Shown here piece by piece: positions 1-8,480 of a DNA stretch of 49,179 bases (the first letter of the stretch is position 1; each line of letters starts with the position of its first letter). Both the position numbers and the translations under genes were made by a program. The notes below the pieces were generated by a model. That model did no database searches. It had not been told where the DNA came from and saw only the letters and a program-made list of their open reading frames with translations. Source of the stretch: F1-60-MAGs027 sp044344715 (GTDB taxonomy: Bacteria > Actinomycetota > Acidimicrobiia > Acidimicrobiales > Ilumatobacteraceae); the NCBI GenBank assembly GCA_044344715.1, contig JBIJCI010000005.1:1-49179 (forward strand). The letters run 5' to 3'.

Positions 1-672
1 ATGCGGGAGTTCGGTGGTGTGGTCGACGTCGGGGTCGACGGTGTGGTGGTGAAGGGTGGATCGTATGCGGCAGCAAAGTTCGCAGTGGACGCAGACTGGT
101 CATCCGCGAGTTACCCGTTCGCGGCAGCCGCGATTGCCGGGGGCACGGTGACCGTTCCGCGATTGCTTCGCGACGGTTTGCAGCCGGAGGAGGACTTCCT
201 CGGAGTGCTCCAACGGATGGGTTGCGACGTGCATTCCGGTCCCGAAGGTGCGACCGTCGCGCGCGACCCGCGTCGTCCGCTCGTTGGTGTCGATGTCGAC
301 ATGTCGGCGATGAGCGATCTCGTGCCGACCCTCGCGGCAATTGCCGTATGCGCCGCTGGTACCACCCGAATTTCGGGCGTTGGATTCATCCGCGGCAAGG
401 AGAGCGACCGGCTCGGGGACCTCGCCCGTGAGATCGCCGCATGCGGTGGCCGGGTGGAGGTGTTGTCCGACGGACTGAGGATTGAGCCGGCCCGATTGCA
501 CCCCGCCGTCATCGATGCACACGACGACCACCGTCTGGCCATGGCACTTGCGCTGCTGGGTCTGCACTGCGAGGGCATCCGTGTGGCCGAACCCGCCGTC
601 GTGGCCAAGTCGTGGCCGGGCTACTGGTCCGATATGCGGTCAGGGTTGGGGCTCAACGAAGGCAGCTCATAG
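1..672 (+). CDS. aroA: EPSP synthase, 3' part (5' end outside window)
   Basis: C-terminal half of 3-phosphoshikimate 1-carboxyvinyltransferase, which joins shikimate-3-phosphate and phosphoenolpyruvate in the cytosolic shikimate pathway. The visible 223 residues contain the family blocks SSASYPFAAAAI, a DMSAMSDLVPTLA stretch, GKESDR (equivalent to the KE[ST]DR substrate-binding segment), DAHDDHRLAMALAL and a terminal SWPGYW. Full-length enzymes are about 430 residues, so roughly half is missing to the left and the ATG at position 1 is internal. The gene ends in TAG and overlaps the stop end of the convergent glycosylase gene by 6 bp, leaving no room for a separate terminator. In many actinobacteria cmk lies near aroA and der; it is not seen here. 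Confidence 0.95.
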   Translation: MREFGGVVDVGVDGVVVKGGSYAAAKFAVDADWSSASYPFAAAAIAGGTVTVPRLLRDGLQPEEDFLGVLQRMGCDVHSGPEGATVARDPRRPLVGVDVDMSAMSDLVPTLAAIAVCAAGTTRISGVGFIRGKESDRLGDLAREIAACGGRVEVLSDGLRIEPARLHPAVIDAHDDHRLAMALALLGLHCEGIRVAEPAVVAKSWPGYWSDMRSGLGLNEGSS

Positions 673-1587
673 ACGCGCGACGTCGAGTATCGGGCGTCGC
701 GCTCCGAAGCGAGGGGCACCGAGCCCGGCCAGCTCGAGCGTGCGGACCACCTGCCATCGTTGACCCGCGTACGGCTCGAGCGTGCGCAGCATCTCGTCGT
801 CGCTGCCGCGTGCCTGCCCGTTGAGGGCCCACGCCACGGTGTTCTTCACGTGGAAGTCACCGACCGGCAGGGCGTCGGGGTCGCCGTGCGACACGCCGAT
901 CGTGACGGCGGCGGTCCATACTCCGATCCCCGGAAGTCGCATCAAGGCGTCGCGGGCGCCCGGGCCATCGAGCTGTCGAGTGTCGTCGATGTACCGGGCG
1001 TGGCGTGCCGCCGTGAGGAGGCTGCGGGCCCGTTGTTGTTCGATGCCGAGCCGATGGAACTCCCAAGACGGGACGCGCTGCAACCGGGTTGGCGTCGGAG
1101 GAAGTTGCAGGTGCAGTGGGCCGGGTGCTGGCTCTCCGTACCGCTCGCAGAGCAACGACCATTGTCGGAGAGCCTCGGCGGCGGTGATTCGCTGACCGAG
1201 GACGGCGGGAAGAACCTCGTGGTAGGGCGTATCGCTGGCAGGAAGGTGCAGTTGGCCGACCTGGCGGAGCGCACGAGACAACGCCTGGTGCCGGGGGTCG
1301 ATCGGACGGAATTCGGTGACCCTTGCGGTCAGTCGGGGTACGCGATCCCTCAGCCAGTCCGCCCCGGGGCCCCAGGCTCGGGCATGGCATTCTCCGTCAG
1401 GGGTGAAGTCGATCGCGATCGAGCCCGGACCGCACGGTGTGAGGGTCGCCCGTTCAATTCGTGCACTTGCAGTGCCGTTGTCGTCGACCGCCGGTGATCT
1501 CCGGTTGACAGGGGCGAGCAAGATTCGGGTGGTGGGATCGTGGCGTCCGTTGCGCAGCAGTGCAAGGTCGTACGTCTGGCGGTCCAC
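667..1587 (-). CDS. DNA-3-methyladenine glycosylase (AlkA-type, HhH-GPD)
   Basis: Base-excision repair glycosylase of the helix-hairpin-helix GPD superfamily, expected to remove alkylated purines from DNA. An HhH motif, LPGIGVWTAA, lies at about residues 220-229. It is followed about 15 residues later by a conserved Asp in PVGDFHV, the position of the catalytic Asp of AlkA. The N-terminal about 100 residues resemble the AlkA_N-like region of actinobacterial homologues (TYDLALLRNGRHDPT). Start is a GTG; the frame stays open a little upstream but offers no other ATG, GTG or TTG in the checked stretch. It runs divergently from the phosphoribosyltransferase, with about 105 bp between them that should contain both promoters. 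It is 306 aa, normal for the family. The exact lesion specificity cannot be read from sequence. Confidence 0.85.
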   Translation of the reverse strand: MDRQTYDLALLRNGRHDPTTRILLAPVNRRSPAVDDNGTASARIERATLTPCGPGSIAIDFTPDGECHARAWGPGADWLRDRVPRLTARVTEFRPIDPRHQALSRALRQVGQLHLPASDTPYHEVLPAVLGQRITAAEALRQWSLLCERYGEPAPGPLHLQLPPTPTRLQRVPSWEFHRLGIEQQRARSLLTAARHARYIDDTRQLDGPGARDALMRLPGIGVWTAAVTIGVSHGDPDALPVGDFHVKNTVAWALNGQARGSDDEMLRTLEPYAGQRWQVVRTLELAGLGAPRFGARRPILDVARL

Positions 1588-1692
1588 GTCGCCGACAGTA
1601 CGTCGCGGGTGCCCGAGGGTGAGGGATGCGAGTTGATGTCCGTTCCAATTGCCAACGACTAGATTCTTCGCAACAGAGGACGGAGGATTCAG

Positions 1693-2187
1693 GTGTCAGC
1701 ACGCGAGATCATGACGTGGGACTCGTTCGGGGTTGCCAGTCGCGAACTGGCTACGCAGATCGCCAGGTCCGGATACGAGCCCGACATCATCCTCGCAATT
1801 GCGCGAGGAGGGTTGCTTGCGGCCGGTGCGCTGGGGTATGCCCTCTCGGTGAAGAACACCTACACGCTGAACGTCGAGTTCTATACCGGCGTCGACGAAC
1901 GTCTTGCTGTGCCGATCATGCTGCCGCCCGTTCCGTCGCTCATCGACCTCCGGGAGTCGCGCGTGTTGATCGTCGACGACGTCGCTGACACCGGGCACAC
2001 CCTGAAGTTGGTCAACGACTTCTGCCGGGGTCAGGTGAAGGAGTCGCGGATTGCTGTGCTCTATGAGAAGTCGTCGTCCGTGGTGAAGTGCGATTTCGTG
2101 TGGAAGCGCACCGACGAGTGGATCAACTTCCCGTGGAGCGACAAGGAACCTGTCGCCAAGCGCGACTGGAGTGTGCGGGACGCCTGA
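1693..2187 (+). CDS. Phosphoribosyltransferase (type I PRT fold)
   Basis: A 164-residue cytosolic type I phosphoribosyltransferase. The PRPP-binding loop is clear: VLIVDDVADTGHTL (about residues 93-106), preceded by hydrophobic strand residues and the acidic pair. The N-terminal half carries a GGLLAA stretch like the PPi loop of hypoxanthine/xanthine PRTs. Length and motif order fit the small purine (hypoxanthine/guanine/xanthine-like) PRT group, but the base specificity cannot be assigned. The GTG start follows a purine-rich GGAGGA about 6 nt upstream. It stands alone, divergent from the glycosylase and convergent with the ABC operon; a small hairpin overlaps its stop. Confidence 0.85.
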   Translation: MSAREIMTWDSFGVASRELATQIARSGYEPDIILAIARGGLLAAGALGYALSVKNTYTLNVEFYTGVDERLAVPIMLPPVPSLIDLRESRVLIVDDVADTGHTLKLVNDFCRGQVKESRIAVLYEKSSSVVKCDFVWKRTDEWINFPWSDKEPVAKRDWSVRDA

Positions 2188-2200
2188 ACGGGTCCCGTTC
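2186..2200. terminator. Small hairpin between convergent genes
   Basis: Perfect 6-bp inverted repeat GAACGG / CCGTTC with a 3-nt loop, overlapping the stop of the phosphoribosyltransferase and lying 10 nt from the stop of the binding-protein gene. Position between convergent stops suggests a bidirectional terminator; there is no T-run, as is common in actinobacteria. Confidence 0.4.
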
Positions 2201-2210
2201 GCTGTTGCGG

Positions 2211-3386
2211 CTACGGCAGCGTGATCGTGGCGTCGAGGAACTCGTTGGTGGCGACGTCGTCCTTGGTCACCGCCGGAATCTCGAGCCCCTGTTCCCGGAG
2301 GATCGGTAGGGCCAGGGAGATGAAGTCGTCGATTCGCGGAGACTCGAAGTCGCCGAACGTGGTGGTTTCACCGTTGGCGACGATTCCCTCGTCGAGCATC
2401 ACGCGGACCGCATAATCGGCGAGCTCCCTGCTCTGGCTCCACGAGGTGGCCAGACGTTCCACGACGTCGAGGATGGTGGCAACGGTGCGGTCGGGAGATT
2501 CAACGAAATCGACTTTCGCCTGCTGCATGAGGGGGACGAGTCGTTCCAGGCACGGGCGGAGTTCTTCGAGACGGAGCTGGTTGATTGCGAGATTCTGGGG
2601 GTACGACGTCCACCCCGCGGCGTGGATGAGCTCCCAGGCAACTTGTACCGGACCAGACTCCAGCGTCTCGTAACGGTACGGCTCGCTCGTAACGAAGCCC
2701 TGGTGCGCGACATCGTCGGTTGCAAGCAGCAGGGAACCCTTGTAGTTGCCGTCGACTTTGGACTGCGGTACGAGACCCTCGGCGACGAAGTAGCGCATGA
2801 ACGGTCGGTCACCGAACACGCTGATCGCATCGACCTCGCCGGCAATGTCCGCGATCGTTCTGGCGGTCGGATGCAGTTCCGCGTTCCACAGGATCACCTG
2901 CGGGTTGACGGAGAGGGCGTTGAACACCGCGAGCGTCGGAGTTTCCGCGTAGCGGGCGAGTGCGACGTCGGTGCCGACGTAACCGAGGGTGATCGCGTCG
3001 TCGAGGAACATCTCGGTAACGACCGGCGATTCGAGGAACGGACCTCCCGCCCGGATCTCGAGGTCGACGCCGGTTGGGGTACCGCGGACGGCGAGGCTGC
3101 CCCGCGTGGATCCGCGTTTGGGATCGACTCGGTAGTCGTCGCCGAGTAGCTCGTAGATGCCGCCATGTTCGGCTTGTGGGTACCAGTCGGTCTGCACCAC
3201 GACGGTCGCGGGACACACGGAGCCGAGATCGATCGACGTCGTGTCGATGGTGGTCTCGGTGCCCGCGGACGTCGTGCTTTCCGGAGTGGAAACGCCGTCA
3301 CCGCCGTTCCCGCACGCGGTGACGGCGAGTGCGACGAATGCGGTGCGAGTGACTGCCCGGATGCGGGTGGTTACGGTCGGTCCCAT
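2211..3386 (-). CDS. ABC transporter substrate-binding lipoprotein, NMT1/THI5-like
   Basis: Extracytoplasmic solute-binding protein of a SsuA/THI5-type importer. The N-terminus has Arg residues, a hydrophobic stretch AFVALAV and a lipobox VTAC with the Cys at about residue 25, followed by a Ser/Thr-rich linker, so it should be lipid-anchored. The mature part begins with a strand and the family-like WYPQAEHGGIYEL, which resembles the WxxQxxHGGFY segment of THI5/NMT1 proteins. A long C-terminal region has the TmoT/TauA-like tail. It is the last gene of a minus-strand run and overlaps the permease gene by 16 bp. Substrate is unknown: pyrimidine or thiamine precursor is possible from the THI5 resemblance, but no thi gene or TPP riboswitch is nearby. 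At 391 aa it is somewhat longer than usual because of the linker. Confidence 0.85.
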   Translation of the reverse strand: MGPTVTTRIRAVTRTAFVALAVTACGNGGDGVSTPESTTSAGTETTIDTTSIDLGSVCPATVVVQTDWYPQAEHGGIYELLGDDYRVDPKRGSTRGSLAVRGTPTGVDLEIRAGGPFLESPVVTEMFLDDAITLGYVGTDVALARYAETPTLAVFNALSVNPQVILWNAELHPTARTIADIAGEVDAISVFGDRPFMRYFVAEGLVPQSKVDGNYKGSLLLATDDVAHQGFVTSEPYRYETLESGPVQVAWELIHAAGWTSYPQNLAINQLRLEELRPCLERLVPLMQQAKVDFVESPDRTVATILDVVERLATSWSQSRELADYAVRVMLDEGIVANGETTTFGDFESPRIDDFISLALPILREQGLEIPAVTKDDVATNEFLDATITLP

Positions 3387-4162
3387 GGTGAAACCAGAAT
3401 CCTACGCAGGAGTGCGACCATGAGGAAGAACGCAAGTCCGACGATGACGGCGACGAGTGCAGTGACGAACATCGGGCCCGAGCGTGTCTCCTGGAAGTAC
3501 TGGGTGACGAGCCTGCCGAGGCCGGGGGTTCCACGGGTGAAGAAGAAGTCGCCGACGATCGACCCGATGACCGCGAGTCCGGCCGACACCCGGAGTCCCG
3601 CCAGGAACGCCGGACCGGTGGAGGGGATCTGGAGTTGGACGAGCCGTCTCCAGCCGCTCACTCCCGCCAGGGAGAACAGGTCGTGCAGTGTCGACGGGAC
3701 GGCGCGCAGCCCGTAGAGCGTGTTGCTGGCCACCGGGAAGAAGGCGATGAGCACGGTGACGAGGACCCGGGCGGCGAACGATGGTCCGACGACACGGACG
3801 ATGATCGGGGTCAGCACGATGATCGGGGTCACCTGGAGCCCGATGAGCCACGGCCAAACGGCAGACTCCAGGGCCCTCGACCGAGCCATAAGCAGTCCCA
3901 GCAATCCGCCGACCAGGGCCGTCATCATCAGTCCGACGAGCGCCGTACCGGCGGAGATGATCGCGGCGTCGAGGATGCGTTCGCGCGTCGCTTCGTTCAG
4001 GCCGTCGAAGAGCATGTGCGGTGGGGGGATGATGAGCGCAGAGCCGTCCGCTGATGCGAAGTTGTTGTCGAGCGAGTAGGCGAGTGCGTACCACCCGATG
4101 ATCATCAGACCAAGGACGATGCCCGGGGGCACGAGGCGCTGTACCACGCGCTGCACCTTCAT
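3371..4162 (-). CDS. ABC transporter permease (SsuC/ThiX family)
   Basis: Inner-membrane permease of the BPD_transp_1 family, partner of the ATPase and binding protein on either side. About six membrane segments can be picked out, and the cytoplasmic EAA-like loop is visible in the region ALRAVPSTLHDLFSLAGVSG followed by WRRLVQLQIPSTGPAFLAG. The ATG at 4162 is chosen because the codon overlaps the TGA of the upstream ATPase (ATGA), a typical translational-coupling junction; an in-frame extension 12 codons upstream is unlikely. Length of 263 aa is normal. The stop lies inside the beginning of the binding-protein gene, so all three subunits are tightly coupled. Confidence 0.9.
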   Translation of the reverse strand: MKVQRVVQRLVPPGIVLGLMIIGWYALAYSLDNNFASADGSALIIPPPHMLFDGLNEATRERILDAAIISAGTALVGLMMTALVGGLLGLLMARSRALESAVWPWLIGLQVTPIIVLTPIIVRVVGPSFAARVLVTVLIAFFPVASNTLYGLRAVPSTLHDLFSLAGVSGWRRLVQLQIPSTGPAFLAGLRVSAGLAVIGSIVGDFFFTRGTPGLGRLVTQYFQETRSGPMFVTALVAVIVGLAFFLMVALLRRILVSPWDRP

Positions 4163-4875
4163 GAGTGCTCCCTCAGACAAGTCGCAATCCGCCCGCATAA
4201 CTCGCCGAATGGAGCCGAGTAGCGGAGGTTCTCACTACGGCGCCGCTCGAAGGGAATCCGGAATTCTCCGACGATGCGGCCGGGGGCCCCGGAGAGAACG
4301 AGCACTCGATCGGCGAGGAAGACCGCCTCGTCGATGGCGTGGGTAACGAGTACTGCCGCAAAGCCGAACGTCTCGTGCAGGTACCCGAGCTCGTCCTGCA
4401 GCCGCTGCCTCGTGATGTGGTCGAGCGATCCGAACGGCTCGTCGAGGAGGAGGAGGTCGGGTTTGGAAGCGAGGGCCCGCACCAATGAGAGGCGCATCTT
4501 CATCCCGCCCGAGAGCTGGTAGGGCCATTTGTTTGCATGATCGGTGAGACCGGTTGCCTCGAGCAATCTCGCGAGGTAAGCCTCGTCGTTGGCCTCGGAG
4601 AACAGTCGCGCGTTGCCCGATACTCGACGCCAGGGCAACAGTGCCGGCTCCTGGAACACGACACCCCGCCTCACGCTGGGCAGCGACACGGTGCCCTCGC
4701 TGGCTTGCTGCAACCCTGCACCGATTCGCAGCAATGTGGTCTTCCCGCAACCGCTCGGTCCGACGATGGCGACCAGTTCGTCCGCGACGACGTCGACGCT
4801 GACGTCATGAAGTGCGCTACGTCCGTCGTACTCGTGGGAGACGTGTTCGAGTCGCAGGGCAATCGTGCCGGTCAT
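4159..4875 (-). CDS. ABC transporter ATP-binding subunit
   Basis: Cytosolic ATPase of the nitrate/sulfonate/taurine/pyrimidine-type importer family, 238 aa. It has Walker A GPSGCGKTT near residue 40, the signature SGGM in QLSGGMKMRLSL, Walker B LLLLDEPFGSLD, and an H-loop in VTHAIDEAVFLADRV. These are all standard, so it should be active. It begins 13 nt after the stop of the glycerophosphodiesterase gene and its stop overlaps the permease ATG by 4 nt. The order ATPase, permease, binding protein is the reverse of many SsuABC operons but functionally complete. Confidence 0.93.
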   Translation of the reverse strand: MTGTIALRLEHVSHEYDGRSALHDVSVDVVADELVAIVGPSGCGKTTLLRIGAGLQQASEGTVSLPSVRRGVVFQEPALLPWRRVSGNARLFSEANDEAYLARLLEATGLTDHANKWPYQLSGGMKMRLSLVRALASKPDLLLLDEPFGSLDHITRQRLQDELGYLHETFGFAAVLVTHAIDEAVFLADRVLVLSGAPGRIVGEFRIPFERRRSENLRYSAPFGELCGRIATCLREHS

Positions 4876-4888
4876 CGACTGTGCGGCC

Positions 4889-5653
4889 CTAGCGCCATTG
4901 TCCGCGTGACCGTATGACCTCGCGCAGGACCGTCACGCGGTCCGTCATTATCCCATCGACGCCGAGATCGAGCAGCCTGTGCATTTCCGCGGGATCGTCG
5001 ATCGTCCACACGTGCACCTGCAGTCCGGCACGATGGGCACCCTCGACGAACGACGGGGTGACGATCGATAGCGGGCCCTGACGAACGGGAACCTGGGCGG
5101 CGAGCGGGACCGCCGCGCCCGAGAATCGTGGTGTGCGACCGACCCACGTGCCGAGCCGCACCTTGGCCACGTCACGCGGCCCCATCGACGTGCAGACCCT
5201 CGTGCCGAACCGCGCCCGCACCGCATCGAGTCGAGCGTCACTGAACGAGCCGACGCACACCCGGTCGAATACGTCGGCGCGGTCCAGCCAGTCGAGAAAG
5301 TACGGAAGCGCATGGTCGCTCTTGCAGTCGATGTTGAATCGCGCCGTCGGCCATGACGCAACCAGTTCGTCGAGTCGAGGGATCGGCTCACGGCCGGACA
5401 CCCGCGCACTGGCTATGTCATCGGCGGTCATCTCGCGGATCAGGCCCGGCCGTCCGCAGGTTCGCTGGAGGTCGGGGTCGTGGAATGCGAACAGCACACC
5501 GTCGCTCGACGCGTGCACGTCGGTCTCCATGTAGCGGTATCCGAGGTCGTAGGCGTGGGCGAACGCGGGGAGCGTGTTCTCCGGGTGCTCGCTCGCACCG
5601 CCCTGGTGGGCGAAGGCGATCGGAAGCGGACCCGCGAGGTACGGGTGGGTCAT
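4889..5653 (-). CDS. Glycerophosphodiester phosphodiesterase family protein
   Basis: TIM-barrel GDPD-family enzyme expected to hydrolyse glycerophosphodiesters to glycerol-3-phosphate and an alcohol. Seen motifs: HQGG with His16, PENT, ETDVH (Glu43, Asp45 as metal ligands), FHD (His58, Asp59), and the C-terminal VHVWTIDDP and GVDGIMTDR. The usual HRG at the first catalytic His is HQG here, so the phosphate-contacting Arg is Gln17; this variant occurs in part of the family and may alter substrate choice. No signal peptide is seen, so a cytosolic role is likely. It sits between the acyl-CoA ligase (13 nt gap) and the ABC ATPase (13 nt gap), most likely one transcript. Confidence 0.87.
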   Translation of the reverse strand: MTHPYLAGPLPIAFAHQGGASEHPENTLPAFAHAYDLGYRYMETDVHASSDGVLFAFHDPDLQRTCGRPGLIREMTADDIASARVSGREPIPRLDELVASWPTARFNIDCKSDHALPYFLDWLDRADVFDRVCVGSFSDARLDAVRARFGTRVCTSMGPRDVAKVRLGTWVGRTPRFSGAAVPLAAQVPVRQGPLSIVTPSFVEGAHRAGLQVHVWTIDDPAEMHRLLDLGVDGIMTDRVTVLREVIRSRGQWR

Positions 5654-5666
5654 CGGCGACCCGTAT

Positions 5667-7220
5667 TCAAATCGACCTTCCCGCGTTCTTCCAGTACTCG
5701 TCCTTCAGCAGACGCTTGTACAGCTTTCCGGTCGGGTGTCGCGGCAGGTCGGGTCGGAAATCGACCGATCGCGGACACTTGATGTCGGCGAGTTGCGATC
5801 GGCAGAACGCGATCAGTTCCTTCGATAACGCCTCGGCATCGGACGGGTTCACCGGCATGGTGACGGGCTGTACGACGGCCTTGACTTCCTCGCCGAACTC
5901 CTCGTTCGGTACGCCGAACACGGCGACATCCACCACCTTGGGATGGTTGATCAGGACGTTCTCTGATTCCTGCGGGTAGATGTTCACTCCGCCGGAGATG
6001 ATCATGAAGGCCTTGCGGTCGGTGAGGTACAGGAACTTGTCGTCGTCCATGTAGCCGATGTCCCCGAGCGTGCTCCAACCGCGACCCTTGGGGTCGCGCG
6101 AGGAGCGGGTCTTTTCCGGATCGTTGTGGTACTCGAAGACCGCCGGGGATTCGAAGAAGACGGTACCCGTTTCGCCCGCCGGCAGTTCGTTTCCGTCCTC
6201 GTCGAGGATGTGCAGTACACCCGAGATTGCCTGCCCGACGGTGCCGGGGTGGGCAAGCCACTGTTCGGAATTGCAGTAGACGAAACCGTTTCCCTCGGTG
6301 CCTGCGTAATACTCGTGGATGATCGGGCCCCACCACTCGATCATCTTCCGTTTCGTCTCGACCGGGCACGGGGCAGCGGCATGGATGACGGTCTTCAGCG
6401 TGGAGACGTCGTATTTGTTGCGGGACGTCGCGGGCAGTTTCAGCATCCGTACGAACATGGTCGGCACGACCTGGGTGTGGGTGACCGAGTGCCTCGGAAT
6501 GCAGGCCAGGTACTCCTCGGCATCGAAGTGTTCCATGATCACGGTGGTTCCACCGAGTCGGTGCACCGCCATGTTGAAGCGCAGCGGGGCGGCGTGGTAC
6601 AGCGGCGCGGGGGAGAGGTACGTGGTGTCGCCGTCGAATCCGAACACGAATTGCGCGAGCATGAGCAGGCTCGGCGGGGTGCCCAATGGCTGCGGCTTGT
6701 AAACGAAGGCGACACCTTTCGGGCGTCCCGTGGTTCCGCTGGAGTACAGCATGTCGGTACCTTCGAATCGCTCGGCGAGCGGAGCGGCCGGTTGCCCCGA
6801 TACCGCACCCTCGAATGCGTCGTAGTGGCTCGTGGTTCCGTCGAGCATGTACCGTGCCACGACGTTGGGGGTGGCATCCACCACCGCCTCGGCCTGATCG
6901 GCCTTGTACTTGGAGGTGATGAAGACCTTCGCCCCGCAATCGTTGATGATGTAGGCGAGTTCGTCGGTCGTGAGGCGACTCGAGCAACAGGTATAGACGA
7001 GACCGGCATAGTGACAGCCCCAAACGATCTCGAAGAAGCGGGGATGGTTCTCCAGGCAAATGGCCACATGGTCGCCGGCTCGGAGACCGTGGCTGGCCAT
7101 GAGTTGGCTGACCCGGTTGGCACCTTCATCGAGGTCCCGGTAACTGAGGGTCTGCCCGGTTCCCGCCATGACGACGGCTGGTCGATCGGGCGCGGATTCG
7201 GCGATGTGTCCTGGGTACAT
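5667..7220 (-). CDS. Acyl-CoA synthetase (FadD-like, ANL superfamily)
   Basis: ATP-dependent fatty-acid (or other carboxylic acid) CoA ligase, 517 aa. The AMP-binding P-loop LYSSGTTGRPKG lies at about residues 158-169, an A5-type YYAGTEG follows in the middle, then GDIGYMDDD, DRKAFMIISGG and a C-terminal PTGKLYKR with the catalytic Lys. The set is complete. Start ATG lies 10 nt from a TACCTT box with a GGAG between. It begins a minus-strand run (ligase, GDPD, ABC importer) and diverges from an acyl-CoA dehydrogenase gene 38 nt away. The pairing implies activation followed by alpha-beta oxidation of the same acyl group; the chain type is not evident. Confidence 0.9.
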   Translation of the reverse strand: MYPGHIAESAPDRPAVVMAGTGQTLSYRDLDEGANRVSQLMASHGLRAGDHVAICLENHPRFFEIVWGCHYAGLVYTCCSSRLTTDELAYIINDCGAKVFITSKYKADQAEAVVDATPNVVARYMLDGTTSHYDAFEGAVSGQPAAPLAERFEGTDMLYSSGTTGRPKGVAFVYKPQPLGTPPSLLMLAQFVFGFDGDTTYLSPAPLYHAAPLRFNMAVHRLGGTTVIMEHFDAEEYLACIPRHSVTHTQVVPTMFVRMLKLPATSRNKYDVSTLKTVIHAAAPCPVETKRKMIEWWGPIIHEYYAGTEGNGFVYCNSEQWLAHPGTVGQAISGVLHILDEDGNELPAGETGTVFFESPAVFEYHNDPEKTRSSRDPKGRGWSTLGDIGYMDDDKFLYLTDRKAFMIISGGVNIYPQESENVLINHPKVVDVAVFGVPNEEFGEEVKAVVQPVTMPVNPSDAEALSKELIAFCRSQLADIKCPRSVDFRPDLPRHPTGKLYKRLLKDEYWKNAGRSI

Positions 7221-7246
7221 GGTGACTCCGAAGGTAGCGCAGCCTG

Positions 7247-7252
7247 TACCCT
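7247..7252 (+). promoter_or_regulatory. Putative -10 box (TACCCT) for acyl-CoA dehydrogenase
   Basis: TACCCT ends 6 nt before the ATG at 7259, placing the predicted transcript start at or next to the start codon. No Shine-Dalgarno lies in the 6 nt. Confidence 0.35.
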
Positions 7253-7258
7253 CGGCTC

Positions 7259-8467
7259 ATGCCTGCCGAGACCCTTGCCACCACGTCCGACGAGAAACAC
7301 GTCATCGATCTCGTCGACGACCTCATCGCCAGGATGCCGCCAGCCACGACCGATCCCGTCACCTTCCTCGGTGCTCAGTTCGACGCCGGTCTGGCCTGGA
7401 TCAACTTCCCGGTCGGGCACGGTGGTCTCGGGCTCACCCCGAAGTACCAGAAGATCATCAACGAGCGGGTCTTTGCCGCCGGGGGTCCCAACCCGTATTT
7501 CCGCAACCCGATCGGCTACGGGATGTGCGGCCCGACCGTGGTCGAGTGGGGCAGTGACGAGCAGAAGCGCCGCTACCTGCGTCCGCTGTTCACGGGCGAG
7601 GAGGTGTGGTGTCAGCTCTTTTCCGAGCCCGGCTCGGGGTCGGACTTTGCCGGACTGAGCGGGAAGGCGATCAGGGACGGTGAGGAGTGGATCGTCAATT
7701 CCCAGAAGGTCTGGACGACGCTGGCGCACGTCTCGCGGTTCGGACTCCTCGTGGTACGAACCGATCCCGAGGCGGTGAAGCACGCCGGGCTCACGGCGAT
7801 GGTCGTTGATATGCATGCACCCGGTGTGGAAGTGCGGCCGCTACGTCAGATGACGGGCGAGGCGGAGTTCAACGAGGTCTTCTTCACCGACGCCCGGGTG
7901 CCGGTTCGTGAAACGCTCGGAAAGCCCGGCGACGGCTGGCGAGTCTCGCTCACGACGCTCATGAACGAGCGGGTTGCGATCGGCGGGATGATTCCTCCGA
8001 AGGCGTCGGGTCCTATTCGTGAAGCGATGAAGTTGTGGGAGCGACTACCTGCCGAGCAGCGGTCGAGCGCCACGCGCGACGATCTGATGAAGCTCTGGAT
8101 TCGGGCCGAGGTGCTGCGCCTAACCAACATCAGGGCCGGTCAGATGCGCAAGGTCGGGGCCCCAGGACCGGAGGGATCGATCGGGAAGATGGCAAGCGCC
8201 GACCTCAACAAGGACACCTACGCGTTCTGCATGCAGTTGATGGGTGCGGACGGGATGCTCTACGGCGAGTACGGAATGGTCCGACCGAATACCGCGATGG
8301 GTCCCGTTGACGCACTGCAAAAGGCCTTCCTACGGAGTCGTGCCAACAGCATCGAGGGCGGAACGAGCGAAGTGATGAGGAACATCCTCGGTGAACGGGT
8401 GCTCGGCATGCCCGGCGATGTTCGTGTCGATCGTGACCGTCCGTGGAGCCAGGTGCCGCGCAACTAG
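7259..8467 (+). CDS. Acyl-CoA dehydrogenase
   Basis: FAD-dependent acyl-CoA dehydrogenase, 402 aa, introducing the alpha-beta double bond. Family landmarks: SEPGSGSDFAGL (flavin/substrate loop), a middle domain with WIVNSQKVWTT, and the C-terminal SIEGGTSEVMRNIL signature ending in the FAD-binding region. The catalytic base in this subgroup cannot be fixed with certainty by eye. The gene diverges from the acyl-CoA ligase and probably shares its regulation. It resembles the FadE enzymes used in actinobacteria for fatty-acid or steroid side-chain catabolism, where ACADs often work as heteromers; no second partner is adjacent here. Confidence 0.9.
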   Translation: MPAETLATTSDEKHVIDLVDDLIARMPPATTDPVTFLGAQFDAGLAWINFPVGHGGLGLTPKYQKIINERVFAAGGPNPYFRNPIGYGMCGPTVVEWGSDEQKRRYLRPLFTGEEVWCQLFSEPGSGSDFAGLSGKAIRDGEEWIVNSQKVWTTLAHVSRFGLLVVRTDPEAVKHAGLTAMVVDMHAPGVEVRPLRQMTGEAEFNEVFFTDARVPVRETLGKPGDGWRVSLTTLMNERVAIGGMIPPKASGPIREAMKLWERLPAEQRSSATRDDLMKLWIRAEVLRLTNIRAGQMRKVGAPGPEGSIGKMASADLNKDTYAFCMQLMGADGMLYGEYGMVRPNTAMGPVDALQKAFLRSRANSIEGGTSEVMRNILGERVLGMPGDVRVDRDRPWSQVPRN

Positions 8468-8480
8468 CGGCGTTCGTCGC

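Noticed and set aside
2211..7220. TPP riboswitch or thiamine locus around the THI5-like importer
   Set aside because: No THI-element core (CUGAGA...ACCUGA pattern) or thi gene was seen on either strand near the operon.
6126..7658. Large plus-strand open frame opposite the acyl-CoA ligase
   Set aside because: It is the antisense shadow of a well-supported gene and has no recognisable protein features.
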